From a virus, in IMG/VR virus record IMGVR_UViG_3300036790_000248, positions 1 to 62,346 of that record: DNA of 62,346 bases; one strand, given 5' to 3'. Under the pieces are notes generated by a model, which was given only the letters and a program-made list of their open reading frames with translations, did not search any database and was not told where the DNA came from. The position numbers and the translations under genes are program-made. This document shows, piece after piece, positions 26,771-32,858 of the stretch; position 1 is the first letter of the stretch, and each line of letters begins with the position of its first letter.

Positions 26771-27051
26771 TGTTTCGTCAGCGTCGACTCTTGTTCCGGT
26801 TCCTTCAACTTGTATACGTCCGCCAGCTGCGACCCGGCGACGAACTGCACCGGCACGGTCGCGATCAGCACGATCTCGCCGGGCATGGCAAGCGCACCTT
26901 CCGGGCCGGTAGCGAGCACCGTCGATGCCGGGCGCACGTCGACCACGCGAAAGTTGAGCGCGGGGGACTGGAGCGAAGCGCGCACCAAGTCCCCCTTCTT
27001 GAGCGTGTTGCCCAGCGCGTCCAGCGGCCAGCTGCGGTCGGCGTTGCTCAT
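26767..27051 (-). CDS. Small beta-type hypothetical protein
   Basis: Ninety-four residues from ATG 27051 (MSNADRSWPLDALGNTLKKG). The sequence reads as a small beta-barrel (GDLVRASLQSPALNFRVVDV, GEIVLIATVPVQFVAG), suggesting an SH3- or KOW-like domain. Four-base overlaps with both neighbours. Confidence 0.58.
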   Translation of the reverse strand: MSNADRSWPLDALGNTLKKGDLVRASLQSPALNFRVVDVRPASTVLATGPEGALAMPGEIVLIATVPVQFVAGSQLADVYKLKEPEQESTLTKQ

Positions 27052-27359
27052 GCGGTCTGGGATATCTCCAATCCCGTCGGAGTCGGCTGGAGCAGCGGCA
27101 CGGACACGGTGCCCGCGACCGGCGACGGCGCGCCCGGCGGCGTGAACGAGGATGTACACGTGAGATTGAACGCCGTCGCGGTGTCTGTGGCGACCGTTTG
27201 CGCGGTCACCGATGTCCCGTCCGCCGATGGTGTCAGGGTCACGTTGGTGTCGTCTGACGTCCAAGTGAAGGTCGTCCCGGCGGGGAAGATGGTGCCCGCG
27301 GGGGTAGGGGTCTCGGCGAATGTGCCCGCCGAACCGAGAGTGATTCCGTTGATAGCCAT
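27048..27359 (-). CDS. Ig-like domain protein, first gene of the late block
   Basis: Encodes 103 residues from ATG 27359 with AAGGAG upstream. It forms one bacterial Ig-like (Big_2-type) domain: TFTWTSDDTNVTLTPSADG, then VTAQTVATDTATAFNLTC. Such domains decorate virions and bind carbohydrate surfaces. The same frame is open to 27542 and would add an N-terminal hydrophobic segment (MLLALIAIALILGWLLVLVR), but no ribosome site precedes those codons and they abut the candidate promoter, so the shorter form is preferred. Confidence 0.66.
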   Translation of the reverse strand: MAINGITLGSAGTFAETPTPAGTIFPAGTTFTWTSDDTNVTLTPSADGTSVTAQTVATDTATAFNLTCTSSFTPPGAPSPVAGTVSVPLLQPTPTGLEISQTA

Positions 27360-27549
27360 GATCGTAGCTCCTTGAATCTGTGAGATTTGTAGCGTTGTGG
27401 GAATGCGGGCGAGGAGGAACCCTAAGTGGAGCAGCGTGTCCAGCAGGCGGTCGGATCGTCGGAACGATTCTCGCACCAAAACCAGCAACCAGCCTAGAAT
27501 CAACGCGATAGCTATCAGTGCGAGGAGCATAGCCGGTGCCATGGAGGAC

Positions 27550-27579
27550 AGCGTAACACGGGCTGGAACGCGGTGTCAA
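27550..27579 (-). promoter_or_regulatory. Candidate leftward promoter of the late block
   Basis: Minus-strand TTGACA (27579..27574) with TACGCT after 18 bases (27555..27550). The -10 match is weak, but the upstream sequence ACATTCACC and the 11-base element at 27587..27597 match the rightward promoter in sequence and spacing. Confidence 0.5.
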
Positions 27580-27586
27580 GGTGAAT

Positions 27587-27597
27587 GTAGCGTAACT
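27587..27597 (-). promoter_or_regulatory. Promoter-upstream element, leftward copy
   Basis: AGTTACGCTAC on the minus strand, exactly 7 bases before TTGACA of the leftward promoter. An identical copy lies 7 bases before TTGACA of the rightward promoter at 28307. It is a candidate operator or activator site. Confidence 0.65.
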
Positions 27598-27599
27598 TT

Positions 27600-28288
27600 A
27601 CGGCCCCCCCCCCCCCTCCTCCCTCCCCGGAAGTGGGATCGACGCGACCGTTCGAACGAGATCGATGATTCGCGTCGATTCGCGTCGATCCTCGGCCTCC
27701 CTCCCTCCTTCCTCCCGCCTCCCGCGGCGACGAGCAAAATTATAAAAATAAAATTAGTGAGAATGACGCGAGGGGGAGTGGGAGGATGTCTCCGTCCGAG
27801 GGCCGCCCCTTCCTGCGGACAACTCGGCCGGGGCCGCGGCCGGCGCCGCCGACGCGGGATGCGCGGGGTGGAGATCCGTTAACCGTTAACGCCAGCGACG
27901 GCGACGCCGACCCTCCCTCGTAGTTTATACGACGTTAGTTTAACGCTGTATAAGGAATGGCTTGGGGACGCGGGAACCCGCGCGGGACAAGGGATTGCGA
28001 CGCGGACGTGGGGACGGAGGAGGGACTGAGGGACAAGGGACTGGCGCTGGCGCTGGCGCTGGCGAACCGTCGGCGGAACCGACCGACCAGTCGGTATCGG
28101 CGGACGCGGGAGGAGGCGGCGCACCAATCCCACTCCTCCACCATCCCTACTATCCCTATCAGGATCATGCCAAGTATCCCCATAATCCCTACTAAGTCTA
28201 TGGCACACATCGGCCTAGGGAGGATGCAACCGACTGGCCAATCGGTATCCGCGTTGATATCTGCCAGTGTGGGGCGGATTATTTTGCG
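27600..28288. other. Divergent non-coding control region, candidate origin
   Basis: About 690 bases without a convincing gene between the leftward and rightward transcription units. It holds a run of 13 C at 27604..27616, a duplicated GATTCGCGTC near 27666, a GTTAAC pair near 27880, a threefold CTGGCG repeat near 28040, two related imperfect palindromes (ACCGACCAGTCGGTATC near 28082 and CGACTGGCCAATCGGTATC near 28230) and a repeated ATCCCTACTA near 28143 and 28186. Open frames here are low-complexity and have no ribosome sites. The repeats suggest protein binding sites and perhaps replication initiation. Confidence 0.5.
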
Positions 28289-28299
28289 AGTTACGCTAC
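28289..28299 (+). promoter_or_regulatory. Promoter-upstream element, rightward copy
   Basis: AGTTACGCTAC followed by 7 bases and TTGACA. It is identical in sequence and spacing to the element of the leftward promoter. Confidence 0.65.
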
Positions 28300-28306
28300 T
28301 TTTCTC

Positions 28307-28335
28307 TTGACACACGTGTAAGGTCGCGGTAGAGT
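28307..28335 (+). promoter_or_regulatory. Rightward early promoter
   Basis: TTGACA (28307..28312), 17-base spacer, TAGAGT (28330..28335). ACTTTTCTC lies directly upstream. It drives the first plus-strand genes, whose start is at 28373. Confidence 0.8.
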
Positions 28336-28345
28336 GTGCATGTCA

Positions 28346-28362
28346 GTTAGATCAATCGGGAG
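28346..28362 (+). repeat. Leader repeat copy 1
   Basis: GTTAGATCAATCGGGAG, placed just before the first early gene. Near-identical copies stand before the next genes at 29015, 29400 and 29945. Each supplies the ribosome binding site of the following gene. Confidence 0.7.
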
Positions 28363-28372
28363 CACAAATTCA

Positions 28373-28969
28373 ATGCGAGGTCTGGGAATGACAACGAAAC
28401 AGCTGATTACGGATGGGCAATCGCTCGAATCCGCCACTTACCACAGCAAGTATCCAATCGTTACCTACGATGACGGTTATGGCCCATTATGGATATCGCG
28501 GAATTCCATCGGCATAAATGGGATCGTTCGCGCTAAGACTTGGGAAGATGCTTATTCCATCTGCGAAGATGAATTCTTTCTTGAGGCCGATGAGACGGTG
28601 GAGCAGATCCAAAAGGAATATGGCTTCAAGCGCGAACACGTCAAGATTGTGCGCGACGCGAACGGCGAACGTGAGGTACGGAACTCGGATTACCCAAATG
28701 GGACATTATCAGGCGTTGAATTCGTTCGTTGGGAGACACGCGAGACTCCTGATGCTGACGCATGGGCCGACAATGAGCTATTTCAAGAGGCGTTTGGATT
28801 CCGACCCAATGGCCCCAACAAACACGACAAATTGAACCATGGTATCTACAGCAAGGATTTGAATGGTGATTACCTTACCTTGCTCACAGCTGAAATGATC
28901 GAGGATATTGGAATTGTGCTCACACTGAGCGCAGAGGATTCGGCAGACCAGACCTCGCAATCTGCCTAA
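28373..28969 (+). CDS. First early protein, hypothetical
   Basis: Encodes 198 residues from ATG 28373, 10 bases after CGGGAG; an ATG at 28388 is an alternative. It is acidic and soluble, with segments YPIVTYDDGYGPLWISRNSI and TWEDAYSICEDEFFLEADET. As the first gene after the strongest promoter it is likely an early host-takeover or anti-defence factor, but no motif proves this. Confidence 0.68.
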   Translation: MRGLGMTTKQLITDGQSLESATYHSKYPIVTYDDGYGPLWISRNSIGINGIVRAKTWEDAYSICEDEFFLEADETVEQIQKEYGFKREHVKIVRDANGEREVRNSDYPNGTLSGVEFVRWETRETPDADAWADNELFQEAFGFRPNGPNKHDKLNHGIYSKDLNGDYLTLLTAEMIEDIGIVLTLSAEDSADQTSQSA

Positions 28970-29014
28970 CTGCCGAGCATGGCGTCCGTGGCGACATTGG
29001 CGCTGTGTTGAGCG

Positions 29015-29031
29015 GTTAGATCAATCGGGAG
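29015..29031 (+). repeat. Leader repeat copy 2
   Basis: GTTAGATCAATCGGGAG again, seven bases before ATG 29039; identical to copy 1. Confidence 0.7.
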
Positions 29032-29038
29032 CAATCAA

Positions 29039-29392
29039 ATGGCGCAATATCAAGTGATTGACCAGCAAACAAAGCAGGTTATGGGCACGTATCAGTCTCG
29101 CAGCCGGGCACGCAACAAGGCCGATCAGCTCGACATGCAGTATGGCGCGATCCGCTACTACGTCCGAACAATCGAGCCGGAAGCTTCGCTAAAGGCTACC
29201 GTTACCTGCATCAAGCGTGCATTGCGCCGCGAGGAAGGCTATCCGGTCGGTGTTTCAGCTCCGCTCTATGTCGCGTGCGGATGCGGCGGAAAGGTGCCTG
29301 TCCCGACGATTGCAGGGATGCCAATGACTTACGTTTGCGGGCAGTGTGCCACCGAATACGACAGCAAGGGATACATTTTGGAAGCACGGTAG
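29039..29392 (+). CDS. Zinc-ribbon hypothetical protein
   Basis: Encodes 117 residues. The first 60 are a basic helical and beta domain (QSRSRARNKADQLDMQYG). The last 45 carry CGCGGKVPVP and VCGQCATEYDSKG, a probable four-cysteine zinc ribbon. Possibly a nucleic-acid or RNA-polymerase binder; this is unproven. It follows leader repeat copy 2. Confidence 0.68.
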   Translation: MAQYQVIDQQTKQVMGTYQSRSRARNKADQLDMQYGAIRYYVRTIEPEASLKATVTCIKRALRREEGYPVGVSAPLYVACGCGGKVPVPTIAGMPMTYVCGQCATEYDSKGYILEAR

Positions 29393-29399
29393 CGGTTCG

Positions 29400-29413
29400 A
29401 GATCAATCGGGAG
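29400..29413 (+). repeat. Leader repeat copy 3
   Basis: AGATCAATCGGGAG, the core of the leader repeat, before ATG 29421; the preceding GGTTCG differs from copies 1 and 2. Confidence 0.65.
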
Positions 29414-29420
29414 GGACGGT

Positions 29421-29612
29421 ATGACACAGCGAGGATGGTACGAAACGGAATTGTTGGATTGGTGGCGAGTGAGCCGTACCGCATTAGCAGGATTGGAGTA
29501 TGTGCCGACGCGGTTCGACCGTTTGCAGTGGGCATTAGCTCAGTTCCTCAAGGCCCATCCTGACCAGCCGCGCAAAGACGTATACCTAGACTTGGACAGG
29601 GTTACGCGATGA
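29421..29612 (+). CDS. Small hypothetical protein
   Basis: Sixty-three residues from ATG 29421 (MTQRGWYETELLDWWRVSRT). It is Trp-rich and helical. The open frame extends upstream but only this ATG has a ribosome site. It overlaps the next gene by four bases. Confidence 0.6.
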   Translation: MTQRGWYETELLDWWRVSRTALAGLEYVPTRFDRLQWALAQFLKAHPDQPRKDVYLDLDRVTR

Positions 29613-29923
29613 GTGAACCTATATGCACCGACTGCGGCGGAATCCATTATGGCTCAGTAGGATGCCCGTACTATCGCGCTGAGCCGTGCATGGACTGCGA
29701 GAAGATGGTGGAGTATCGCCAAGAGCGCAAGTTTGACCTGTTCGGTCGCACTTATCACGTTGGCTGCACTTTCTTAGTCGATCCGCCATCAGAATTGCGG
29801 ATGGCGCGTAAGAAGTGGGCGAATCCGGCATCAATCTGCATCCGCTGCAAGCAAGCTCTGGCGGATCATACCTGTCCTATAACGCTCGGGATTTCTGAGC
29901 CAAACTTTTTCACGAAGGCGTAG
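29609..29923 (+). CDS. Cysteine-rich zinc-binding protein
   Basis: Encodes 104 residues with ten cysteines in pairs: ICTDCGGIHYGSVGC, PCMDCEKM and SICIRCKQALADHTC. The pattern suggests two or three zinc ribbons. Coupled to the previous gene. Function unknown; one of several zinc-ribbon proteins in the early block. Confidence 0.65.
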   Translation: MSEPICTDCGGIHYGSVGCPYYRAEPCMDCEKMVEYRQERKFDLFGRTYHVGCTFLVDPPSELRMARKKWANPASICIRCKQALADHTCPITLGISEPNFFTKA

Positions 29924-29944
29924 AAACGGCGATACAGTTGGCCA

Positions 29945-29960
29945 GTTAGATCAAGAGGAG
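29945..29960 (+). repeat. Leader repeat copy 4 (diverged)
   Basis: GTTAGATCAAGAGGAG, a diverged copy of the leader repeat, nine bases before ATG 29969. Confidence 0.55.
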
Positions 29961-29968
29961 AAGCGAAT

Positions 29969-30124
29969 ATGACGCAACAACAGAGGGTCGAACTTGCAAG
30001 TAAGGCGCTGACGAATGGCGTTACGCGCGGTCGGTTCATTCGTGAGAATTCTACCAGTCGCGTCATAGCCGAGTTGCAGTTGTGGTCGGATGCGTACAGC
30101 GAGGCTATGCGATGCGCGTCCTAG
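29969..30124 (+). CDS. Small hypothetical protein
   Basis: Fifty-one residues from ATG 29969 behind AGAGGAG (MTQQQRVELASKALTNGVTR). It is helical and hydrophilic and overlaps the start of the broken methylase gene by 13 bases. No domain recognised. Confidence 0.55.
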   Translation: MTQQQRVELASKALTNGVTRGRFIRENSTSRVIAELQLWSDAYSEAMRCAS

Positions 30125-30704
30125 TTGGGTGCGAACGGTTCGGAATAGTGCGCGATGCGTTCCTGAAAACTGGCCATGACGCCTATTCGGTTGATCTCGT
30201 TCCATGCGAAGGCCAGCACATCGTTGCTGATGTCCTGAGCGTGCTGGATCATGGATGGGACTTGGGTATTTTCTTCCCGGATTGCACTTTCGTTTGCGGC
30301 AGTGGACTGCACTGGAATAAGCGCAGACCTGAACGTGCCGAAAAGACGGAGCGAGCTATCGAGTTTTTTGTTCGGTTTAACGAATGCGCCAATTGAGCGG
30401 ATTGCCTTGGAGAATCCCATCGGTTGCCTGAGCACGCGGTATCGGAAGCCGGATCAGATTATTCAGCCGTGGCAGTTCGGACACCCGGAATCCAAGGCAA
30501 CCTGCTTATGGCTCAAGAATCTGCCGAAACTTCAGCCAACGAATGTATTGACCCCGCGGGAAGGTGACTATCGCCGCGGCTGGGATAATCAGACCCCGTC
30601 CGGCCAAAATAAACTCGGCCCGTCGCCTGAACGCGCAATGATACGGGCTAAGACCTACCATGGCACTGGTAGCGGTGAGGTTGTGGGAGGAGTGGCGGCG
30701 ATGA
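30112..30704 (+). pseudogene. Frameshifted DNA cytosine-methylase-like gene
   Basis: Closely parallels the intact gene at 36244..36810: MRVLVGCERFGIVRDAFLKTG, then FFPDCTFVCGSG, IALENPIGCLST, DQIIQPWQFGHPESKATCLW. The frame breaks at the T6 run 30364..30369 (phase 1 to phase 2) and again near 30665, after which phase 3 reads RLWEEWRR and ends at a TGA overlapping the ATG of the next gene. The catalytic PPC of the intact paralogue is PDC here. Two indels in one gene favour decay over sequencing error, but both remain possible. Confidence 0.72.
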
Positions 30705-31021
30705 CCAAGCACGCGTTGCTGATGATCGTGCTCCAACTGGCGTCCTCCGGCGCCGACGCGTGGACGACGCATCGCGGACTCAGCGAGCCCGGCCACTTCG
30801 AGCGCAATCCTCTGGCGCGGCCGTTCGTGGGATCGACCGCCGGCCAGGTGGCGTTCTTCGGTGGCGGCGCGGGGATCAAGCTGGCGCTGCCATGGGCGCT
30901 GCGACGTCGTGGGCATGGCCGGATGGCCACAGTCGCCGAATGGACCGGGATCGTGGACTCCGGTGTCGCGGCGGGGAACAATGTAGCGGAGTTGCGGCGC
31001 GGGGCATCCCACAAGCCATAG
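30701..31021 (+). CDS. Membrane protein, hypothetical
   Basis: Encodes 106 residues from ATG 30701, whose ATGA overlaps the ancestral stop of the methylase pseudogene. It has a hydrophobic start (ALLMIVLQLASSGADAWTTH), a Gly-rich middle segment (VAFFGGGAGIKLALPWAL) and a third helix (WTGIVDSGVAAGNNVAEL). The motif DAWTTHRGLSEPGHFERNP with conserved-looking Asp and Asn resembles small membrane proteins of unknown function seen in phages. Confidence 0.6.
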   Translation: MTKHALLMIVLQLASSGADAWTTHRGLSEPGHFERNPLARPFVGSTAGQVAFFGGGAGIKLALPWALRRRGHGRMATVAEWTGIVDSGVAAGNNVAELRRGASHKP

Positions 31022-31038
31022 CGATCATAGCTGCCGCC

Positions 31039-31167
31039 GTGAGTATCCTGTGGATCGTGTGGAAATCAGGTCGAGTGGGGCGCGAGACGCGTCACCAGGG
31101 GGGCGGCGAGGGCGAAACGGTCGAATATCTCCGCGCGGCCATCGTCGCCCGTTGCCTTTGGCCATAA
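31039..31167 (+). CDS. Small single-span membrane protein (uncertain)
   Basis: Forty-two residues from GTG 31039 (VSILWIVWKSGRVGRETRHQ). The frame is hydrophobic upstream too, but no ATG is available. It overlaps the end of the convergent gene 31092..32159 by 76 bases, which lowers confidence. Confidence 0.35.
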   Translation: MSILWIVWKSGRVGRETRHQGGGEGETVEYLRAAIVARCLWP

Positions 31168-32159
31168 CTGGTAGGTCTTATATGGTCAAATCGCTCGGCG
31201 AGTTCTCGCACGGTGGCCAGCATGTGCTGTCGGATGTGCCGCCTCCCGCATACGGAACACGTTGGCAGTTCGGGCGCATCTTCCTCGATCGTTTCGCCGT
31301 CTCCGTGCTCGAATCCGCGAAACGTGCCATATAGCGCAGTGAGATCCTCATTGCGGAATTCGGCGCTCAACTCCAGCTCGCGCGCGCCGACGGACTCCCA
31401 GTACGCGACGAATCCGCTGTTGGCTAACCGTAAGCCGGTTTCCTGCGTGTCCCCGTCCCGGTCGTCGTAGGTACGAACGCGAAGCGTGGCGGCGGGCCCG
31501 GCGATGCGCTTCCATAGCGCGTTGAGCTCAGGCCAGTACGGTAATCGATCGCCCTCGTGGATCACGTGGAACATGGTGCCGTCGAATCGTGGCGTAAACG
31601 CAGCCAGCCATTGCCAGCCGTGTTCGCCATCGAAGGTGTTGGCGAAGCGGCGGAACAATTCTCGCCCACGCACCATGCTGGATCGGCGATCTCCTGGCGC
31701 ATCTGGCAACTCGAACGTGAACACTTGAATGGAGGATTGCGCCAAGTGGGCGTGCAATCGCGGATGCTCGTAGCGGAACTTGCTGATGCGGGCTTTTGGC
31801 GCGGCGCACGGCTCGTGCAGCATCGGCTTCCCGCATACCACGGGAGAGTGTTCCGCCTCGTGGCCGGCGGCGCAATGCGACGTAACATTGTGGATGTGAG
31901 AGCAGCCGGCGAGGGAATTCGCTTCGGAAGCGCGATCCGCGGCCAGTAGCCGGTTGGCACGGGCCAGCGTCTTGGGCTCCAGCTCGGCGGCGATCTCCGG
32001 CTTGATCTGGATGCGACCGGTGGAGTCGTCGCGTGTCAGGCCGTGTTGGAGAGTCGGCGGCGCGTACCAGTTGGCGGCAGGGTCGATGCGTTGGAGAGTG
32101 GTGAAGAGGCGTGGGTCGTTGGCTGTGATGGAGTCTGGGACGAGCGGAATGGTAGACAA
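31092..32159 (-). CDS. Possible rolling-circle-type Rep-like protein (diverged)
   Basis: Encodes 355 residues on the opposite strand to its surroundings, from TTG 32159 preceded by GGAGGGAAA. A Cys/His-rich segment (CSHIHNVTSHCAAGHEAEHS, then CGKPMLHEPC) comes first. The middle, GTMFHVIHEGDRLPYWPELN followed by ALWKRIAG, resembles the HUH region of plasmid Rep proteins (HxH, then a helix with LxxLWxxxTG), but the first His of the HUH pair is replaced. A C-terminal CSVCGRRHIRQH ribbon follows. The Rep idea is inference; it could be another zinc-binding DNA protein. Confidence 0.55.
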   Translation of the reverse strand: MSTIPLVPDSITANDPRLFTTLQRIDPAANWYAPPTLQHGLTRDDSTGRIQIKPEIAAELEPKTLARANRLLAADRASEANSLAGCSHIHNVTSHCAAGHEAEHSPVVCGKPMLHEPCAAPKARISKFRYEHPRLHAHLAQSSIQVFTFELPDAPGDRRSSMVRGRELFRRFANTFDGEHGWQWLAAFTPRFDGTMFHVIHEGDRLPYWPELNALWKRIAGPAATLRVRTYDDRDGDTQETGLRLANSGFVAYWESVGARELELSAEFRNEDLTALYGTFRGFEHGDGETIEEDAPELPTCSVCGRRHIRQHMLATVRELAERFDHIRPTSYGQRQRATMAARRYSTVSPSPPPW

Positions 32160-32178
32160 TTTCCCTCCGACAAGGGTC

Positions 32179-32210
32179 GAGAGTCACGGTGTGTCGGCAC
32201 CATGACTCTC
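32179..32210. other. Strong hairpin upstream of the 31092..32159 gene
   Basis: GAGAGTCACGGTG and CACCATGACTCTC are separated by 6 bases, a 13-bp stem with one mismatch. It lies 20 bases before the TTG start of the minus gene, so it may hide or regulate its ribosome site. On the plus strand it is followed by GGCCTTTGTTTT, which could act as a terminator. Confidence 0.65.
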
Positions 32211-32399
32211 TCGGCCTTTGTTTTCAATGTCCATCCTCGACGGACGGCGACTGAAGTTGCTCATACCTTAGCGCACAATGCAAGCGAAAAGATACAGCCA
32301 AGTGAAAAACTTTCGACCGGGGCCGGACGACTCTCGGCGGCGACTGGCCAACCTCGTCCATTTCTACGACACCCGCCACTGTCACTCTAAACTTAGCAC
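32211..32399. other. Non-coding divergent gap
   Basis: Together with the hairpin and the promoter at 32400 this is a gap of about 309 bases between divergent genes. I see no gene and no clear leftward promoter in it. Confidence 0.4.
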
Positions 32400-32428
32400 T
32401 TGACATACTCCGCGTGGGCTGGTATAAA
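32400..32428 (+). promoter_or_regulatory. Strong promoter of the nuclease operon
   Basis: TTGACA (32400..32405), 17-base spacer, TATAAA (32423..32428), with ACTTAGCAC directly upstream. It is the best match to the sigma-70 consensus in the window. Translation starts 41 bases downstream of the -10 element at ATG 32469. Confidence 0.85.
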
Positions 32429-32468
32429 CGGTTCGTGCGTCGGCATCGGCGACACTGAAAGGGAGACC

Positions 32469-32858
32469 ATGCAACGTTCTAAGACCGTACTAACAATGGA
32501 GATAACTGGCATCGAGCGACTGGGCAAGCCAAGCAACGGAGAGACATTGAAGCTCACCTTGGCGCAGGATAAGTCCAAGGTGCCATACGAGACGTATCTG
32601 TACTTCCCGTGGAATGAAACGACCGCGACGGGAGCACGGTTGGGCGACCGTATTACCATCGAGGTATGGCACGAAGGTTCTACAACCTTTGAGTCGGCGA
32701 CGCAACCAGCTAACGAGGCTACGACGGTTAGGGACGAGGCTCCGTCGCCGCTGGGAGAGACCGCTGTGGAGCGTGTCGAGCGGGTGATGTCGCGCTACGA
32801 CGACGCCCGCCCCAGTCGGATCGACCTGATCCCGGATACGGAGGATGGACGTGGCTAA
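32469..32858 (+). CDS. Hypothetical beta-domain protein
   Basis: Encodes 129 residues from ATG 32469 behind GGGAGA. The first 75 residues look like a small beta-barrel (KTVLTMEITGIERLGKPSNG, GDRITIEVWHEGSTTFE). The rest is an acidic, probably disordered tail. It overlaps the nuclease gene by 14 bases, so it may be a partner, perhaps a DNA-binding accessory; this is inference. Confidence 0.62.
   Translation: MQRSKTVLTMEITGIERLGKPSNGETLKLTLAQDKSKVPYETYLYFPWNETTATGARLGDRITIEVWHEGSTTFESATQPANEATTVRDEAPSPLGETAVERVERVMSRYDDARPSRIDLIPDTEDGRG

Noticed and set aside
27935-28315. Open frames on both strands of the divergent control region
   Set aside because: Low-complexity, no ribosome sites, and they overlap promoters and repeats.
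30361-30375. Programmed -1 frameshift at the T6 run
   Set aside because: A -1 shift leads to the wrong frame; the downstream methylase sequence needs +1, and a second break follows.
32400-32468. N-terminal extension of the 32469 gene from TTG 32400
   Set aside because: The TTG is part of the TTGACA box of a strong promoter; the ATG at 32469 has a good ribosome site.
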